Shown here one piece after another: positions 11,442 to 22,699 of a DNA stretch of 64,000 nucleotides. The position numbers and the translations under genes were made by a program. The stretch lies in NCBI GenBank assembly GCA_037953745.1, contig JBAKBP010004260.1, positions 62,001 through 126,000 on the forward strand. Direction: 5' to 3'. The notes under the pieces were generated by a model that did not search any database, was not told the origin of the DNA, and was given only the letters and a program-made list of their open reading frames with translations. Each line of letters starts with the position of its first letter. Position 1 is the first letter of the stretch. Origin of the DNA: Lithodes maja (lineage: Eukaryota; Arthropoda; Malacostraca; Decapoda; Lithodidae).

Positions 11442-12268
11442 CCTACAGTATGGATAGTACTCTATGCAGTACGTTGCAGTACGTTAGTTTTCCCGACATC
11501 TCGACTGGATGTGGAGAAGGTGTCTTGATAAGAAGTCATCAAGTCATAGAGTCAGTTTGTTGTTGAGAAGTTAAATGAGAAGGGATGCCAGGTAAGGGAA
11601 AGGAAGATGGAGAGGTATCTTCTGAAGGTAAAGATAGTTCTTCTGCATATGTTTCAAGTTCCCCAATGGTTAACCCTTTCGGTAAAGTGATAGGTTGATC
11701 GGAGATAATATTAGCTATTTTGATTCAATTTAATTGATTAGAGATGATGGCTGGAGCGGTCAGGCAATCAATCCCTGTCAAAAGGGCTTCGGAGGTTAGA
11801 GGTCATAATTACATCCCCAGGCAATGTAGGTAGGATAAGTACCCATTGTTCATGATGAGGGGGAAGTGTCACTAATTTGGAAGTGACTGCTTGAGTTGTC
11901 TGTATGAGACAAATGGTGGGCTGTTTTTGTTTCTCCTGATTGATCATAGACTTTATTTTTGGGGCTATGTTATTCAATGTTTCTGCAGTGGCATTAGACT
12001 TTTTGACCATCTGGGTGTTGTTTGTTTTTTTTGTGTTTTTTTTTTAAAGTGAGGGTGAAAATTTGAACGTTCTCTGTTTACAGTCATTGGAAGTGCTCAG
12101 GGAAGTGAGCAAGTCGAGACCCAAATATCCATTGTACTTGGTCTCTTTGGGGTATTATATCATGAAATAATGTTTTGTCCCATGATCAGGGACAGGGGAG
12201 GGTACTAACATGAAGTGGAAGTGTCTCTCCACAGTTAGGAATAATGTCATCATTAGCACCTATAAAGA

Positions 12269-12457
12269 CTATTGTAGAGGGTTTAATAGGACCAAAAGCT
12301 TTGTGGTGCTGTTTGAAGAAAGGAAAGAAGAGACATGAACGGGAAGCCCCGTGTCAATTAGAAGTCGGACTTTCACTCCATTTAAAGTTATTTTCCTATA
12401 GATGGGAAGATTGTCCCTGTCTGTCCCCTCCAGAGCCCCCGCCATTTTGACAATCAA
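12269..12457 (-). pseudogene. retropepsin-like protease fragment of the Gypsy element
   Basis: A short open frame contains LNGVKVRLLIDTGLPVHVSS, whose DTG matches the retropepsin active site, preceded by the usual hydrophobic strand. It overlaps the gag frame end by a few bases (12454-12457), so a shift in frame between gag and pro is natural or mutational. The frame ends after about 62 codons, before the flap and the ILG/LLG region. Confidence 0.6.
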
Positions 12458-13298
12458 TTGTGGACGGGGGCAGATGAAAAATCCAGGTTGTCCTGAACCT
12501 CTGTAGTCTCTGTCATTACTTCCGGCTCTTCGACCGTGTCTTCCTTGTCAAGGTCCTCGATCCCTGCAATTCCATCCTCAGTGATTGTAACCACACGGCG
12601 GGGCTTAATCCAGGGGACCTGAGCCCACCAACTAGGTAACCTGGACCTCCGCTTTGTTAATTCCATAAATGATTTTTTCATGGACACCAGTGAACATTGG
12701 CCATTACATGGTTTCCAGTCGGAGGGGCGAATTCTGGCCCATTCCTCCACTATATCGCTGGGTCGTGGCGCCGCAGTGGTAGGTGAGGGTGCTGTTGACG
12801 GGTGAGTAGTGACCCTACTGATGACGGTGATCATATCATGGTCATTGGTTTTTCTCAAAGCAAAGATGCGCCGTACTACTGGCAAATCGTCCTCATAATG
12901 TGTGGGCTCTGTGATAGAGAAATGATATGCTACTGCCGGGAGTATTACTCTCAGTAGTGCTTTAAACACTATTTTCTTCCGTTGAGCTGTTGTGCTGTCT
13001 AAGTTTCCTGCATACTTAACCTCATGAAAGTGACGGACCGCTATGGTTTGACCTATTACTGAGTTGATAGCTAATTTTGTGTAGCTCTCAAACTGTGCCC
13101 AGGTCAACCCTGGAGTGTCATGCACATACCCGGATACTTAGCCGCGTATTTTCCTAGCTTCATGACCGCTGTATGAATTTTGGCCATTTCATCGTCTCTG
13201 AACGTAATGTCCAGGGCCGGTTTGACAACTTTTAAATAAGTGTTAATGTCATGATCCTCCGTTTTGAAGGCAATAATATCGAGTGCCTTAGCCGCCAT
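12454..13298 (-). pseudogene. Gag of the minus-strand Gypsy element (two overlapping frames)
   Basis: The start MAAKALDIIAFKTEDHDINT at 13298 gives 64 codons. The protein continues in another frame from 13125 (LTWAQFESYTKLAINSVIGQ...) to 12454, a 22-bp overlap that suggests one indel. The second part has an acidic C-terminus (DLDKEDTVEEPEVMTETTE). No CCHC zinc knuckle is visible. Identification as Gag rests on position between LTR and protease. Confidence 0.55.
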
Positions 13299-13388
13299 GA
13301 TGAATTTTGCGTCTGAAGATGATTGAGTAACAACAAATTAAAAGAACAATAAAGCTGATATGCCGTATCGAGACACCGCTACCGCCAG

Positions 13389-13502
13389 TGTTATGCTGGG
13401 TTGTAATCCAACTTGCTTTATTATGTATTATATTATAATCCGGGTTTCGGATATTTAGAATCATATAATGCTCAACAGGAACATACAGTATCTCGCCTAA
13501 CA
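13389..13502 (-). repeat. short LTR (114 bp) of the minus-strand Gypsy element
   Basis: On the minus strand the segment begins TGTTA and ends TAACA, a 5-bp perfect terminal inversion with TG...CA ends, and contains AATAAAGC near its 3' end. Just beyond, TGGCGGTAGCGGTG starts with TGG as expected for a primer-binding site, about 1 nt from the LTR. The matching 3' LTR is absent, so this call is structural only. Confidence 0.5.
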
Positions 13503-14816
13503 AATGTTACTTCTAGATTACTCAATTACTCTCCAAAACACAATAAACACACAGAATAATTATACTTGTTTTTGTTACATAAACAAAGGTACAAGTAAAT
13601 GGGGGCATCAGAATCTCCACTATATTGAGTGGAAGTCTAAAGTAACACAAGGTGACTTATAAAGAGTTGAATAAGTTTTACTCTTTTAGTGAATAATGTC
13701 ACTTACAAAGCATCAAACATGAAACATATTATTACATAAAATAAACACATAATATAAATATTGATGACAATACCTATACGGGTCAAGTGTGTATCAAGAG
13801 GTATAATAATTAAGATGTATGGGCAGCTGAGATCATCTACTCAGATGCGCACAGGTATGCGCGGTGTGGAATACAAATAGGGCCGGTTCATATATACGCT
13901 CAAAGGTACCGCTCAAGGGGGAAAAGGTCAGACGGACTGAGGTCAGGTTAAATAAATATTCGATTTAGTGCAAGGTTAAATCGAGTATAGAAGATATGAA
14001 CTTCGACTTACTCTAGATGGGATGATAATTTAATTTAGGATTTAACTATCAAAGAATAATTGTGGATAATCTCTCACACGATACACAAAAAATAAAATTA
14101 ATTCACTCGTAAATGAGGTAAAATCACACAGAATAAGGAAATCAGATTCACAGTAAATATAGTGAATAAATTATAGCGGCACGATAGTTATAGACAAGTT
14201 GGTTTGAATGAATTAACAAACACAGAACAATAAGATTTTATACAGAACAAAGTAGTATTAAATAAATAGCCGAAATGATGGCTAATGAAGAAGTTTGAAT
14301 GAATTAACAAAGTACTAAACAGAACGCAGAACGAAGTAGCGATTTACTATAACTTAAATAAAAGTTACAATTATATAGAAACAGAACAAAGTAGTAACTT
14401 ATCAATAGCCAAATAATAGGCTGGAGGAATACAGGAATGTACAATCTGAATTCCTAAATCGGTGGTGAAAGAATTACATAAGAAGGGTAACGTATATAAT
14501 TAGATTATTCACAAGAACTAATACAAATTAGAAATCTTGAACATAGGTTAATTCTAACTCAACAGAACGGGTGTTTTACTTTCAGCGGTGGCGACTTTAT
14601 ACTCTAAGTAATCTCTTATAGCAACTGGACGTAGCACAGTCATGAGTTTAGGGTTTATAAGTTTCAAGAAGGAAAATAGCCCTCGTTACACACTTCACTT
14701 CGACTTGGACACACAATGAATAATAACACAACCGAATAAAATCTGAGAGCATTCACTAAATATCACGTATAATATCGACTATGTAATGTAGGTAAAAATA
14801 GTTGAAGAAATGTTTG

Positions 14817-14818
<2 letters not shown>
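13503..14818. other. AT-rich non-coding stretch with loose internal repeats
   Basis: No gene seen. Between 14209 and 14425 the motifs TTTGAATGAATTAACAAA, GAACAAAGTAGTA and AATAGCC(G/A)AAAT recur two or three times, a degenerate tandem array of about 90 bp spacing. Confidence 0.5.

Positions 14819-14821
<3 letters not shown>

Positions 14822-14852
<31 letters not shown>
14822..14852. repeat. (A)31 homopolymer
   Basis: A single pure A run. It faces the 3' side of the minus-strand cold-shock ORF as poly-T, so it is not that gene's tail. It may be the poly(A) of an unrecognised plus-strand retroinsert. Confidence 0.9.
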
Positions 14853-14857
<5 letters not shown>

Positions 14858-15112
14858 CTAGCGGGGGAAGGGGGAGGAAAAGTAGAGGTTTGGTCAGGAA
14901 GGTAAAGTAGGAAATTATGAAAGAAAGTAGTAGATTAAAAGTTAGTGGGCATACCACCTTGCTTTATTAAGGTTAGGGCAACTGTAATACACCAAAGGTA
15001 TTACGATATTACATTATTTAATGAAGTTAAGAGTTATTATTTGAGTCTATTCTGTATTTAAAAGTTTATTTTGAGTCTATTTAACATTTCAGTTGAAATA
15101 TAGTGTTGGCTA

Positions 15113-16069
15113 TCATTGTGTGTTATATTCTATAGGGGGGAGGGTATTAATTTGGCAGTATTTATTGATGTCATATTTTTCCTTCATTTCCACCCATCTC
15201 CAGTTATCGTTGGGTTTCTTTGTTCTTGCTACATTGCGAAAAGCCGTGAAGAAGTAGCCTGTTGTTTCTGTTTCCATACTTCTGATGCACTCATAGACGT
15301 CTCGAGTTATTCGTTTTTCATCTTCTTTTGTAAGGATGCTTTTGAGGTTCTTGAAGTCCAGGTGATCAGTGTTTGGTAGGTCCCTTGGGTATTCTTGTTT
15401 TTTCTCTGTATTCTTCATTCGTGATCTGGTGTTTTTCGGAGATGGAACAGGAGTTGGAGTGTGTTCTTCTTCCTCCTCTTCTTCGTCTTCATCTTCTTCT
15501 ACTTCATTTTCATCTTCTTCTGCATAGTCCTGGAGGTCCACTTCTGTCTCGTCTTCTTCTTGTTCTTCTTGAATAGTTGGCTTGTTCTCCTTCCTTGGTT
15601 TTTTTTTCTTTCTTCCATGTTGAGTGGGAGGTTTCAGAGCTTCAAGAGGGATCTTGATTGTTGGCAGGTCATTGTGGTGAAGTATCAGTGGAATTATCCG
15701 ACTCAATTGATGTTTATTTGAGCCAGCAATTGCCACTGCAGCTTGAACGCATGCATACATGTTTGCATTAATGTCATGTTCTACATTTCTGCTGTATTGT
15801 TTCTCGGGTGTTTTGATGGTAGATCCCTGTGTCCTGCTGCCAGTTGGTCCTGTGACTTCGTGTGCTTCTTGGCCTTTTCTTCCACTTCTGACGATGAACT
15901 CCACCTTTTCGCCGTCTTCCAGGGATCTTTTAGTGTTATGTTGGTGTTTAATTCCCGAAAAATGGACAAAAATGTCTTGTTCACTGTCATCACGAGTTAT
16001 GTAGCCAAAACCACGTTGATGATTGTACCACTTCACAGTCCCGGTGTTTTTGGTGTTCATGGTGTTCAT
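15113..16069 (-). CDS. cold-shock (Y-box type) domain protein with acidic tract, intronless
   Basis: The 318-codon open frame starts at ATG 16069 (a second ATG follows three codons later). Residues about 9-76 are a cold-shock domain: GTVKWYN, the RNP1-like RGFGYI, the RNP2-like DIFVHFSGI, and VEFIVRSGRKGQEAHEVTGP, close to eukaryotic Y-box proteins that bind single-stranded nucleic acid. The middle (NMYACVQAAVAIAG...) is unrecognised. Then come a Lys-rich stretch and a long Glu/Asp tract (EVEEDEDEEEEEEE), and a C-terminal segment rich in Lys/Glu (LKSILTKEDEKRITRDVYEC). The Arg/Gly or basic-aromatic islands of canonical Y-box proteins are missing. It has no introns and lies between mobile elements, so it may be a retrogene or an ORF of an unrecognised element. 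Confidence 0.75.
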   Translation of the reverse strand: MNTMNTKNTGTVKWYNHQRGFGYITRDDSEQDIFVHFSGIKHQHNTKRSLEDGEKVEFIVRSGRKGQEAHEVTGPTGSRTQGSTIKTPEKQYSRNVEHDINANMYACVQAAVAIAGSNKHQLSRIIPLILHHNDLPTIKIPLEALKPPTQHGRKKKKPRKENKPTIQEEQEEDETEVDLQDYAEEDENEVEEDEDEEEEEEEHTPTPVPSPKNTRSRMKNTEKKQEYPRDLPNTDHLDFKNLKSILTKEDEKRITRDVYECIRSMETETTGYFFTAFRNVARTKKPNDNWRWVEMKEKYDINKYCQINTLPPIEYNTQ

Positions 16070-16078
16070 GGGACATAA

Positions 16079-16110
16079 ATTATATAAATCACAAACCGTA
16101 CTTATATAAA
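16079..16110 (-). promoter_or_regulatory. possible TATA elements upstream of the cold-shock ORF
   Basis: The minus strand reads TTTATATAAG at 16110-16101 and ATTTATATAA at 16088-16079, 10-40 bp before the ATG. That spacing would leave almost no 5' UTR, so the functional assignment is weak in this AT-rich flank. Confidence 0.25.
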
Positions 16111-16293
16111 ATCACTGCATTGATCTAAGTTCGATTAATCTCAAATGTATACTAAATTGACAAGGGGAGTCCCAGAAGCGGATCTCTACGAAAAAGTTAA
16201 ATTGAACACTCGCATGTTTTATATTACCTACACAATAATTACCAAAACTTATTAACACAGAGACACTTAGGGTACGGGTGTAGAGGAGAAGTA

Positions 16294-19030
16294 GTACAAA
16301 GGAGTACAATGGAAATCAAGCAACAACAGATCTAGTGACCCTTCTAGGTTGCTTGTCCTCCAACACACTGAGGATCAAGTGTCCAAACAGTGGTTTAGAG
16401 TGGTAAGGGAACATTGGAAAGGAAATTACTGCCCTGGAACTAATGTCCGTGGCAGGATTAGGAAGTTAGTAGAGGACAGATGGGTTAGTAACTGAGGGGG
16501 GGATAAAATAAAGTTATTCATTTACAAACGCAGTCAGTCGCGGGTTTGATGCGAGATATTTGTCTATGCGGAGTTTAAATGAATCAACGGTGATGCAGTC
16601 TATAACGTTTCGGGGAAGCCCATTCCACAAGTTGACAACTCGATTGAAGAAGAAATTCTTAGATTCGTGCGAGTTAAAAGATTTACCAATAATTTTGCAA
16701 CCGTTTTCCCGCGTGTAATTAGATTGGTCGATAGTGAAGTACTTAGTACTGTTCATATTGTCGATACCTTTGATGATTTTGAACACTTGAATTAAGTCAC
16801 CTCTTAATCTGCGCTGGGTTAAAGGAAATAGATTTAATTCTCTAAGACGCTCTTCGTATGGTTTGTTCTTTAGGCTAGGTATCATTTTGGTAACTCTACG
16901 TTGAACTCGTTCTAGCTTGTTTATATCTTTTTGGTAATAAGGGCACCAGGATTGAACGCAGTATTCCAGAAGAGGGCGGAGTAAGGAATTGTAAAAGGTT
17001 AGGATAACTTCTTTGGATTTATGTTCAAATGACCTGCCTATAAAGCCAATTATTTTGTTTGCCTTCTTAACAACTTCTGAACATTGTTGACTCGGTTTTA
17101 GGTTACTCGATATTGTTACTCCCAGATCGGTTTCTCTGTTTACATTCTTAAGCTGAGTGCCATTCATCGAATAGTTTGCTTTCTCATTTAGGTATCCTAT
17201 AATATGTAGTACTTTACATTTATCCGCATTGAAACTCATTTGCCAAATTTGGGCCCAACATGACAATTTATCTAGATTGTGTTGCATATTATCGTCAACT
17301 TGTTGTTTTGAGAGTACGCTATTTGCAATTTTTGTATCGTCAGCAAATTTTGAGATTGTACAGGTGAGACCCTCATCTATGTCGTTGATGTAAATTAGAA
17401 AGAGAATTGGTCCTAGTACCGATCCCTGGGGTACCCTGCTACTTACATTGGTCCATTTAGATGCCTTACCGTTTATGACTACTCTTTGCTTTCTGTTGCT
17501 GAGCCAATTTTCTATCCATTTCAACACACCGTCTTGTATTCCATGCGCTTTTAGTTTTAGCAGTAAACGTTCGTGGGGAACTTTGTCAAAGGCCTTTTGA
17601 AAATCAAGGTATATAATATCTACAGCTTTACTCTCATCGTAGAGGTTGAGGATATCGTGGAAGAAGTCTAAGAGGTTTGTTAAACAGGAACGTTTTTTAC
17701 GAAAGCCGTGTTGAGTATCTTTAAGTATGTTATTTTCCTCTAAGTGATTTACGAGTCTGTCTCGTATGACCGTTTCTAGCATTTTACATACAACTGAGGT
17801 TAAGCTAATTGGACGATAGTTACTGGGTAGGGATTTGCTGCCTTTTTTTAATATCGGTGTTACGTTGGCTAGCTTCCACTGATCAGGCATAGTTCCAGAC
17901 TGCAAGGATTTATTGAATAGTAATTTCAGTGGTTTGGAGAGCTCATCCTTAGCTTCCTTTAGAACTCTAGGCGAGATTGTATCAGGTCCAGGCATTTTAT
18001 TTACCTTGAGTTTATCTAAACAGTTAAATACTTCTCTCTCTGTAACGGTGATATTGCTTAGAACATCTGAATTGTCAATCTGAATCGGCGATGGTGTAGG
18101 GATATCACTGAGGTCTTCTGTTGTAAAAACTGATGCAAAGAAGGTATTGAGGGCATTACTCATTTGTACTTCGTCTTTGGTGTATTCTCCATTTTCATCG
18201 ACTAACGGTCCAACAGTTGAAGTAACTACTTTTTTCTTTCTGATATTACTATAGAATTCTTTCGGGTTTGTTTTACTTTGATTCGCAATATGTAACTCTA
18301 AGGTCTTTTTACTTTGCTTAATTAACTTTTTGGCTTTGCGTCGTAGCTCTACAAATTTCACCCGTTCTTCGTAGTTTTGTGAGGATTTTAATCGATCATT
18401 AGCAAATTTTTTAGCAAGCAGGCAGTTTGAAATATCTTTATTCCACTATTTGGGCTTATTATTATGGCCTGGACGCCGTATTTTCGATGGTATGCAGTCT
18501 TGCACTGCTTTTAGGTAAGTGGTTTCGAATAACTTCCAAGATGTATTTATGTCGTTATTGTTAATTAAAAATCTCCATTCAGTTTCTTTAAACAGAGCTC
18601 TAAGTTTATTGAAGTTTGCTTTCTTGAAATTAGGGACTTTTTCGATGCTACTATTTGGTTCGTTACTAGTAAACTTTAAAGTGAAAGTTATCGTACGATG
18701 GTCGCTGTTACTGAATTCATCACCAACATTCAAATTCTCTATCAATTCTTCTTTTGTTGCAAGTACAATGTCAAGAACGTTATTACCACGGGTCGGCGTT
18801 CGAAAAAATTGATAAAGCGAACTCTCTTGCAAGTTCGTATACAAGTCATGTCCGGAGTGTGAAGTAAGAGTATCGCCCCACTTGGGCACAGGTAAATTAA
18901 AGTCGCCAAAAATTACGGTATCTTGTGAGTTACCTACATCTGCAATTTGTTCGTAAATTTCTCGGTCAGTTTGCACTAATTGAGCTGGAGGTCTGTATAT
19001 TAACGCAAGTATTATTTTTGTAATTTCCAT
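16294..19030 (-). mobile_element. CR1-like LINE beta, 5'-truncated in the endonuclease
   Basis: The minus-strand element retains the C-terminal two thirds of the endonuclease, the whole RT, and a 3' UTR of about 220 bp ending in a short direct repeat of TTGTACT(C/A)C. Homology stops at about 19030, inside the endonuclease, the usual 5' truncation of target-primed insertion. A second, shorter copy of its 3' end lies at 23882-24212, which fixes the 3' boundary near 16294. Confidence 0.85.
16514..19030 (-). pseudogene. LINE beta ORF2 (endonuclease-RT) with one nonsense codon
   Basis: One frame runs from 19030 to TAA at 16514, interrupted only by TAG at 18446-18448. The context KPK-stop-WNKDISN suggests a Trp codon mutated to stop. 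Endonuclease remnants: LIYRPP, VIFGDFNLPVPKWG, NSDHRTITF. RT motifs: MPGPDTISPRVLK, YRPISLTSVVCKMLE, IIYLDFQKAFDKVPHE, SRVPQGSVLGPILF (Arg in place of the usual Gly), KFADDTKIA, and the C-terminal VQRRVTKMIPSL. The upstream endonuclease and ORF1 are missing, so the copy is dead. Confidence 0.88.
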
Positions 19031-19408
19031 GAGGGAGAATCTGGACGACGTAGGACTCGTAGCTCTTCCTCCGGCTGGACATCAAAGGGAGCTGCCTCTC
19101 TCACAGACACTAGTGAAGGTCACTCCTGGTTCCTTCAACACACTCTCGTTCGCCACCCTCGTTAGAATTGACTATAGGGACAAGGGCTTGTCCTATAGAG
19201 AAGTTTCGCCAACACTGTTATCTTCCCACTAAAAGCTGAACTAGTAGAAGGTATTACCGCGTGTTTGCATGCCTTCCATCGATTTCAGTCAGGCTATATT
19301 TGGATGATAAATTGGACTCAATTTGACCTATCTCAGAATAGTAGGGACATGGGAATGTCAGTCTTCTAATCATTGTGAAGGCAATCATTATTCTAAAAAT
19401 ACACCTAC
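19031..19408. other. non-coding stretch beside the truncated LINE
   Basis: No recognised feature. The palindrome GACAAGGGCTTGTC occurs near 19169-19182. Confidence 0.4.
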
Positions 19409-19654
19409 CTTAAGAATACATGTACAGTAGCCCAACTAAATTTTTCGACAAAATATTAGGTACGTGGCACCTGTCTAGTTTGCACTCCCATCCCAAGCCC
19501 GTGTGGTCGTTTCTAGCAGGGGCCGTGGTGTCTAGGCAGGCGCCACCGCCACCTGCGCTACCACAGCCAGGGCACACAGACACAGTACCCGCAAATGCAG
19601 GGCGCTACATATGACAATATTGCTATCATTATTTATTTGTATCATAATAGAAGG

Positions 19655-19720
<66 letters not shown>
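19409..19720. repeat. dispersed repeat B, copy 1 (about 310 bp, ends in (TC)n)
   Basis: The reverse complement matches 30610-30955. Shared landmarks include TACAGTAGCCCAACTAAATT, TAGGTACGTGGCACCTGTCT, CCGTGGTGTCTAGGCAGGCG and ATATGACAATATTGCTATCA, followed in both copies by a long (TC)n run (here 19658-19719). On the minus strand TGGTAGCGCAGGTGGC resembles a pol III A box, but no B box was found, so a SINE origin is only a possibility. Confidence 0.75.
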
Positions 19721-19722
<2 letters not shown>

Positions 19723-19998
19723 TAAATACAAATATATTTACGCGCGACAAACTAGTTTATAGATCCATTTTTATACATAAGTTAAAATGAATACAATGAG
19801 TTGCATAGATTGTATTATATACCGGTAATCTAGTATACACTTGTTAGTCATTGTTCTAATTAGAACCCCTATTAAACAGTATACTTTGTGTTGGTGTAGA
19901 AAGTATTCGAGAAACGGGTAGTCAATATCTACATCTATTTCCTGATCTACTCATATTTATGTAATGATATATACAGTATATATATATATACCGGTATA

Positions 19999-20032
<34 letters not shown>

Positions 20033-20624
20033 TTAGTTAAAGATGTTATGCGGTCATGATTAACGTCAAGTTTGCTGGCACCGGGTATATATTGTATGAG
20101 TTATCCTAAGCGTTTATATGTATTCGATGTTACTAAACAAATTGTAATTTTATACAGCTAAATGACTAAGAGACTTAATTTGTCTGGACGTCAATAGCAT
20201 CTGAGGTGAAGCCAATGATTTTGGGGGCTAATAAGTGATTGAGGTTCCCGAATGTTTTTGTGCGAACTGCTGTATAGATTCTTCCCCTGCCACCTCTTTG
20301 TTTTTCCCTCCTTTCATGTGTTTCTTGTTGATAGTCCCTACCCCTTGTGGGAATAAGGGCTGGCTACTGACTAAATTACAAACGTCAAATTAAGAGGAGT
20401 ATGCTGCTGTCACATGTGTTAAATGCTTAATCATCAATCTTGTAATGGAATTTAATCGTGTTGGCTGCGAGTGTCTCGCTATCTATTAACCTATCTTTTC
20501 CCAAGCATACGAATCGATAAACAAAGACAAAAAAATTACCTTCAAAGATATTGACATGTCAGTAAAGTTTTCGATAAATATCCACATCAAAGATTGTTGA
20601 TTAAAGAAGCAGCTCTTGGAATAG
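19721..20624. other. AT-rich non-coding stretch with TA and T runs
   Basis: (TA)n with CCGG interruptions and a T19 run lie at about 19976-20033. No gene recognised. Confidence 0.5.
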
Positions 20625-21880
20625 GGCGAAATATATTATGTGAATTAGACCATGGCTAATTAGTAGGAAAGAAACAAATTAACATTAACAGTACCCTATA
20701 CAATCAGATTGGGTGTAGTGAAGGTTGGGATCTTACACGATGGTCAGTTTTAGTTCCTCAATTGTTCATCTTTTACATTTTTAACGACCTAGCTTGATTT
20801 AGGCCTAACTAAAAAGATTGGTAATTTTTCAAATGACACTAAAAATAGGTTGAATTAGTGATCCTGATAACGATTCATGCTCTCCAAAAATAATTTGATA
20901 CACTACCCGAATGGGCAATACATGCAGTTTAGTGAAAATTGGGAAATCGACAGAAATTTCAGGATATAAATTTAACAATATTTACTTTGTCAATAATTAC
21001 GCGCCATATATCTTCCGTATGAAGAGATTCAATAGCTCAATGCATTCTTGTGATGTCCGATTACATTACCCATCTCCCTTACTCAAGGCCAGGGTAGCCA
21101 GTAACCACCAGCTATATCTCAGAAAAAATATATAATTTGTTCACCAATCTGAGTGGTGACAGGGGCAAGACGCAATATCAGTGATATCTAGATGGCTAAA
21201 TAACATGGAATTAAGTAACTCAATTATTACAAAAGATTTGGAAGTCATCATCAGCCGTGATATGAAACCAAACAAACAATGCAACATTGTTTGAAATCAG
21301 AGTTTTTAGATAGATATCTAGAAGCGTGAATAACAACAAACGTAATTTTAACATTTCACCCGTCTTTAGTAAGGCTTCACATGGATTATGTTTTTAATTT
21401 TGCTGTCCAGTGTCCATATATTGATTGGAAGTGACGGTACAAAGAAGAATGGCAAAACAATGCAGAATAATAGAACATTAGAACATCAATAATATTCTAA
21501 CGCCTGACGACTAAGGCCAAATGACACGGAATTATAGCCAGTTTGGGTTAGAACATTTAACAGAAGTAAAAGATTATTGAGGTAGTGAATATCATGAAAT
21601 ACATGATATGGTCAGTACAAAAGAAATGGGACTTGGGAAAACATTAGGCTTGCATATATTAGAGGTGTAGAGTAAGAGAGGATATTATACAGATGGTTTA
21701 GTTGTAAGTGGGATCCACAAAGAAGATGTGAAAAACGGCTGCTGCTCCGTGATAAGCATGCAACAGTTTGGTAGATATGTGAAATAGGCTACCGATTGCT
21801 ACAGTAGGATCAATAACGACAGAAAGCTTAGAAACATAATTAGATAGGCACATGGCTGTGAAGTGCTGATTGTCAATGGG
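20625..21880 (+). pseudogene. ancient CR1-like reverse transcriptase relic
   Basis: Six-frame reading gives scattered LINE RT pieces in the correct order: WLISRKQININ (RKQRV region), VPQLFIFYIFNDL near 20752 (palm before the catalytic Asp pair), FSNDTKIG-like remnants near 20828, VRPHMDYVFNFAVQCP near 21368, a LHILEV-like piece near 21653, and RLPIATVGSITTESLE near 21790. Many stops and frameshifts separate them. It is far more diverged than the LINEs at 3665, 16294 and 51117, so it is an old insertion. Confidence 0.6.
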
Positions 21881-22699
21881 ATCCGCCGTGAATGGGCCAG
21901 TCCATGGTATAAAGACTAATATTAGTCATTATACCATGGGCCAGTCAGTCCATGGAGTCAGTCCTCTGAAAAATCCCTCTTTTATGATTTTTGTTATGTT
22001 AATGTTTATGTAGGCCTAGTGGAATCAGGACGCGTATTTGGCAGTTTATTCAGACTAGCATTATACTATTATATTCAGAGTAGAAAAGGAAACTATTTTG
22101 TTCAGAGTGGAAAGGGAATATGAAAGTCAAACGGTAAATATGACATAGTATGTGTCCCTATAATTCCTACAGAACCTCCTCAAGTTGTATAAACCCTCTA
22201 ATGAAAAGCCCGATTAAACTGCCAAAATTAGTCAATCCTAATGGGATTAATGAGTATATATTTATTGATTCTCATGACAAACTGGTCTCTCTATTTACCA
22301 ATGATAGTTTAGGTAAAGTATTATGTATTATATTCGCAAACAAGTTATATGCATTCACTAAGGGGGGAGGGAAGTAATAGGGGAAGATCTATCCTATATT
22401 GCACAGATAGTGGCGGGCGAGGTGGCTAGGATAAGTTACTAAACCGAACGTGGTTGTTTTTTAGGTAAACCACTGATCGTATAGACAGGAGTGGTTAATG
22501 TGCATATTATATCAAGTCCTGCTAGCTTAATAGTATTTGAACAATATAAGTGAACTAGTAAGTTAGGTGTATTAGTGGATGAGTAATGAAATTAAGAGTT
22601 ATATAATGCTCGGTTAACATGAAATTAGCCAAGAGTGATATGATGGAAAGTATTACTCTGTATGATAACTATTCTATATATTTTATGCACACTATCAAC
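21881..22699. other. non-coding stretch, nothing recognised
   Basis: A small inverted repeat CCATGGTATAA...TTATACCATGG lies at about 21902-21941. The 75-codon ORF at 22150-22377 has no family features and is not called. Confidence 0.45.

Larger units (their letters stand above)
10745..13502 (-). mobile_element. decayed, 3'-truncated Ty3/Gypsy retrotransposon with a short LTR
   Basis: Reading on the minus strand: a 114-bp LTR (13502-13389), a short leader, gag (from 13298), a protease piece with LLIDTG, a badly broken spacer, and reverse transcriptase ending at 10751. RNase H, integrase and the 3' LTR are missing. Several frameshifts and stops make it inactive. The protease-RT order and the YLDD motif fit Ty3/Gypsy. 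Confidence 0.75.

Noticed and set aside
12244..12450. 68-codon plus-strand ORF, and similar short plus-strand ORFs over 11274-11528
   Set aside because: Antisense shadows of the Gypsy remnant's protease and RT frames.
15116..16078. Plus-strand Phe/Leu-rich ORFs opposite the cold-shock gene
   Set aside because: They mirror the Glu/Asp and Lys codons of the minus-strand gene and look membrane-like only for that reason.
22150..22377. 75-codon plus-strand ORF (MCPYNSYRTSSSC...)
   Set aside because: No recognisable family, ordinary AT-rich composition, no splice or promoter support.
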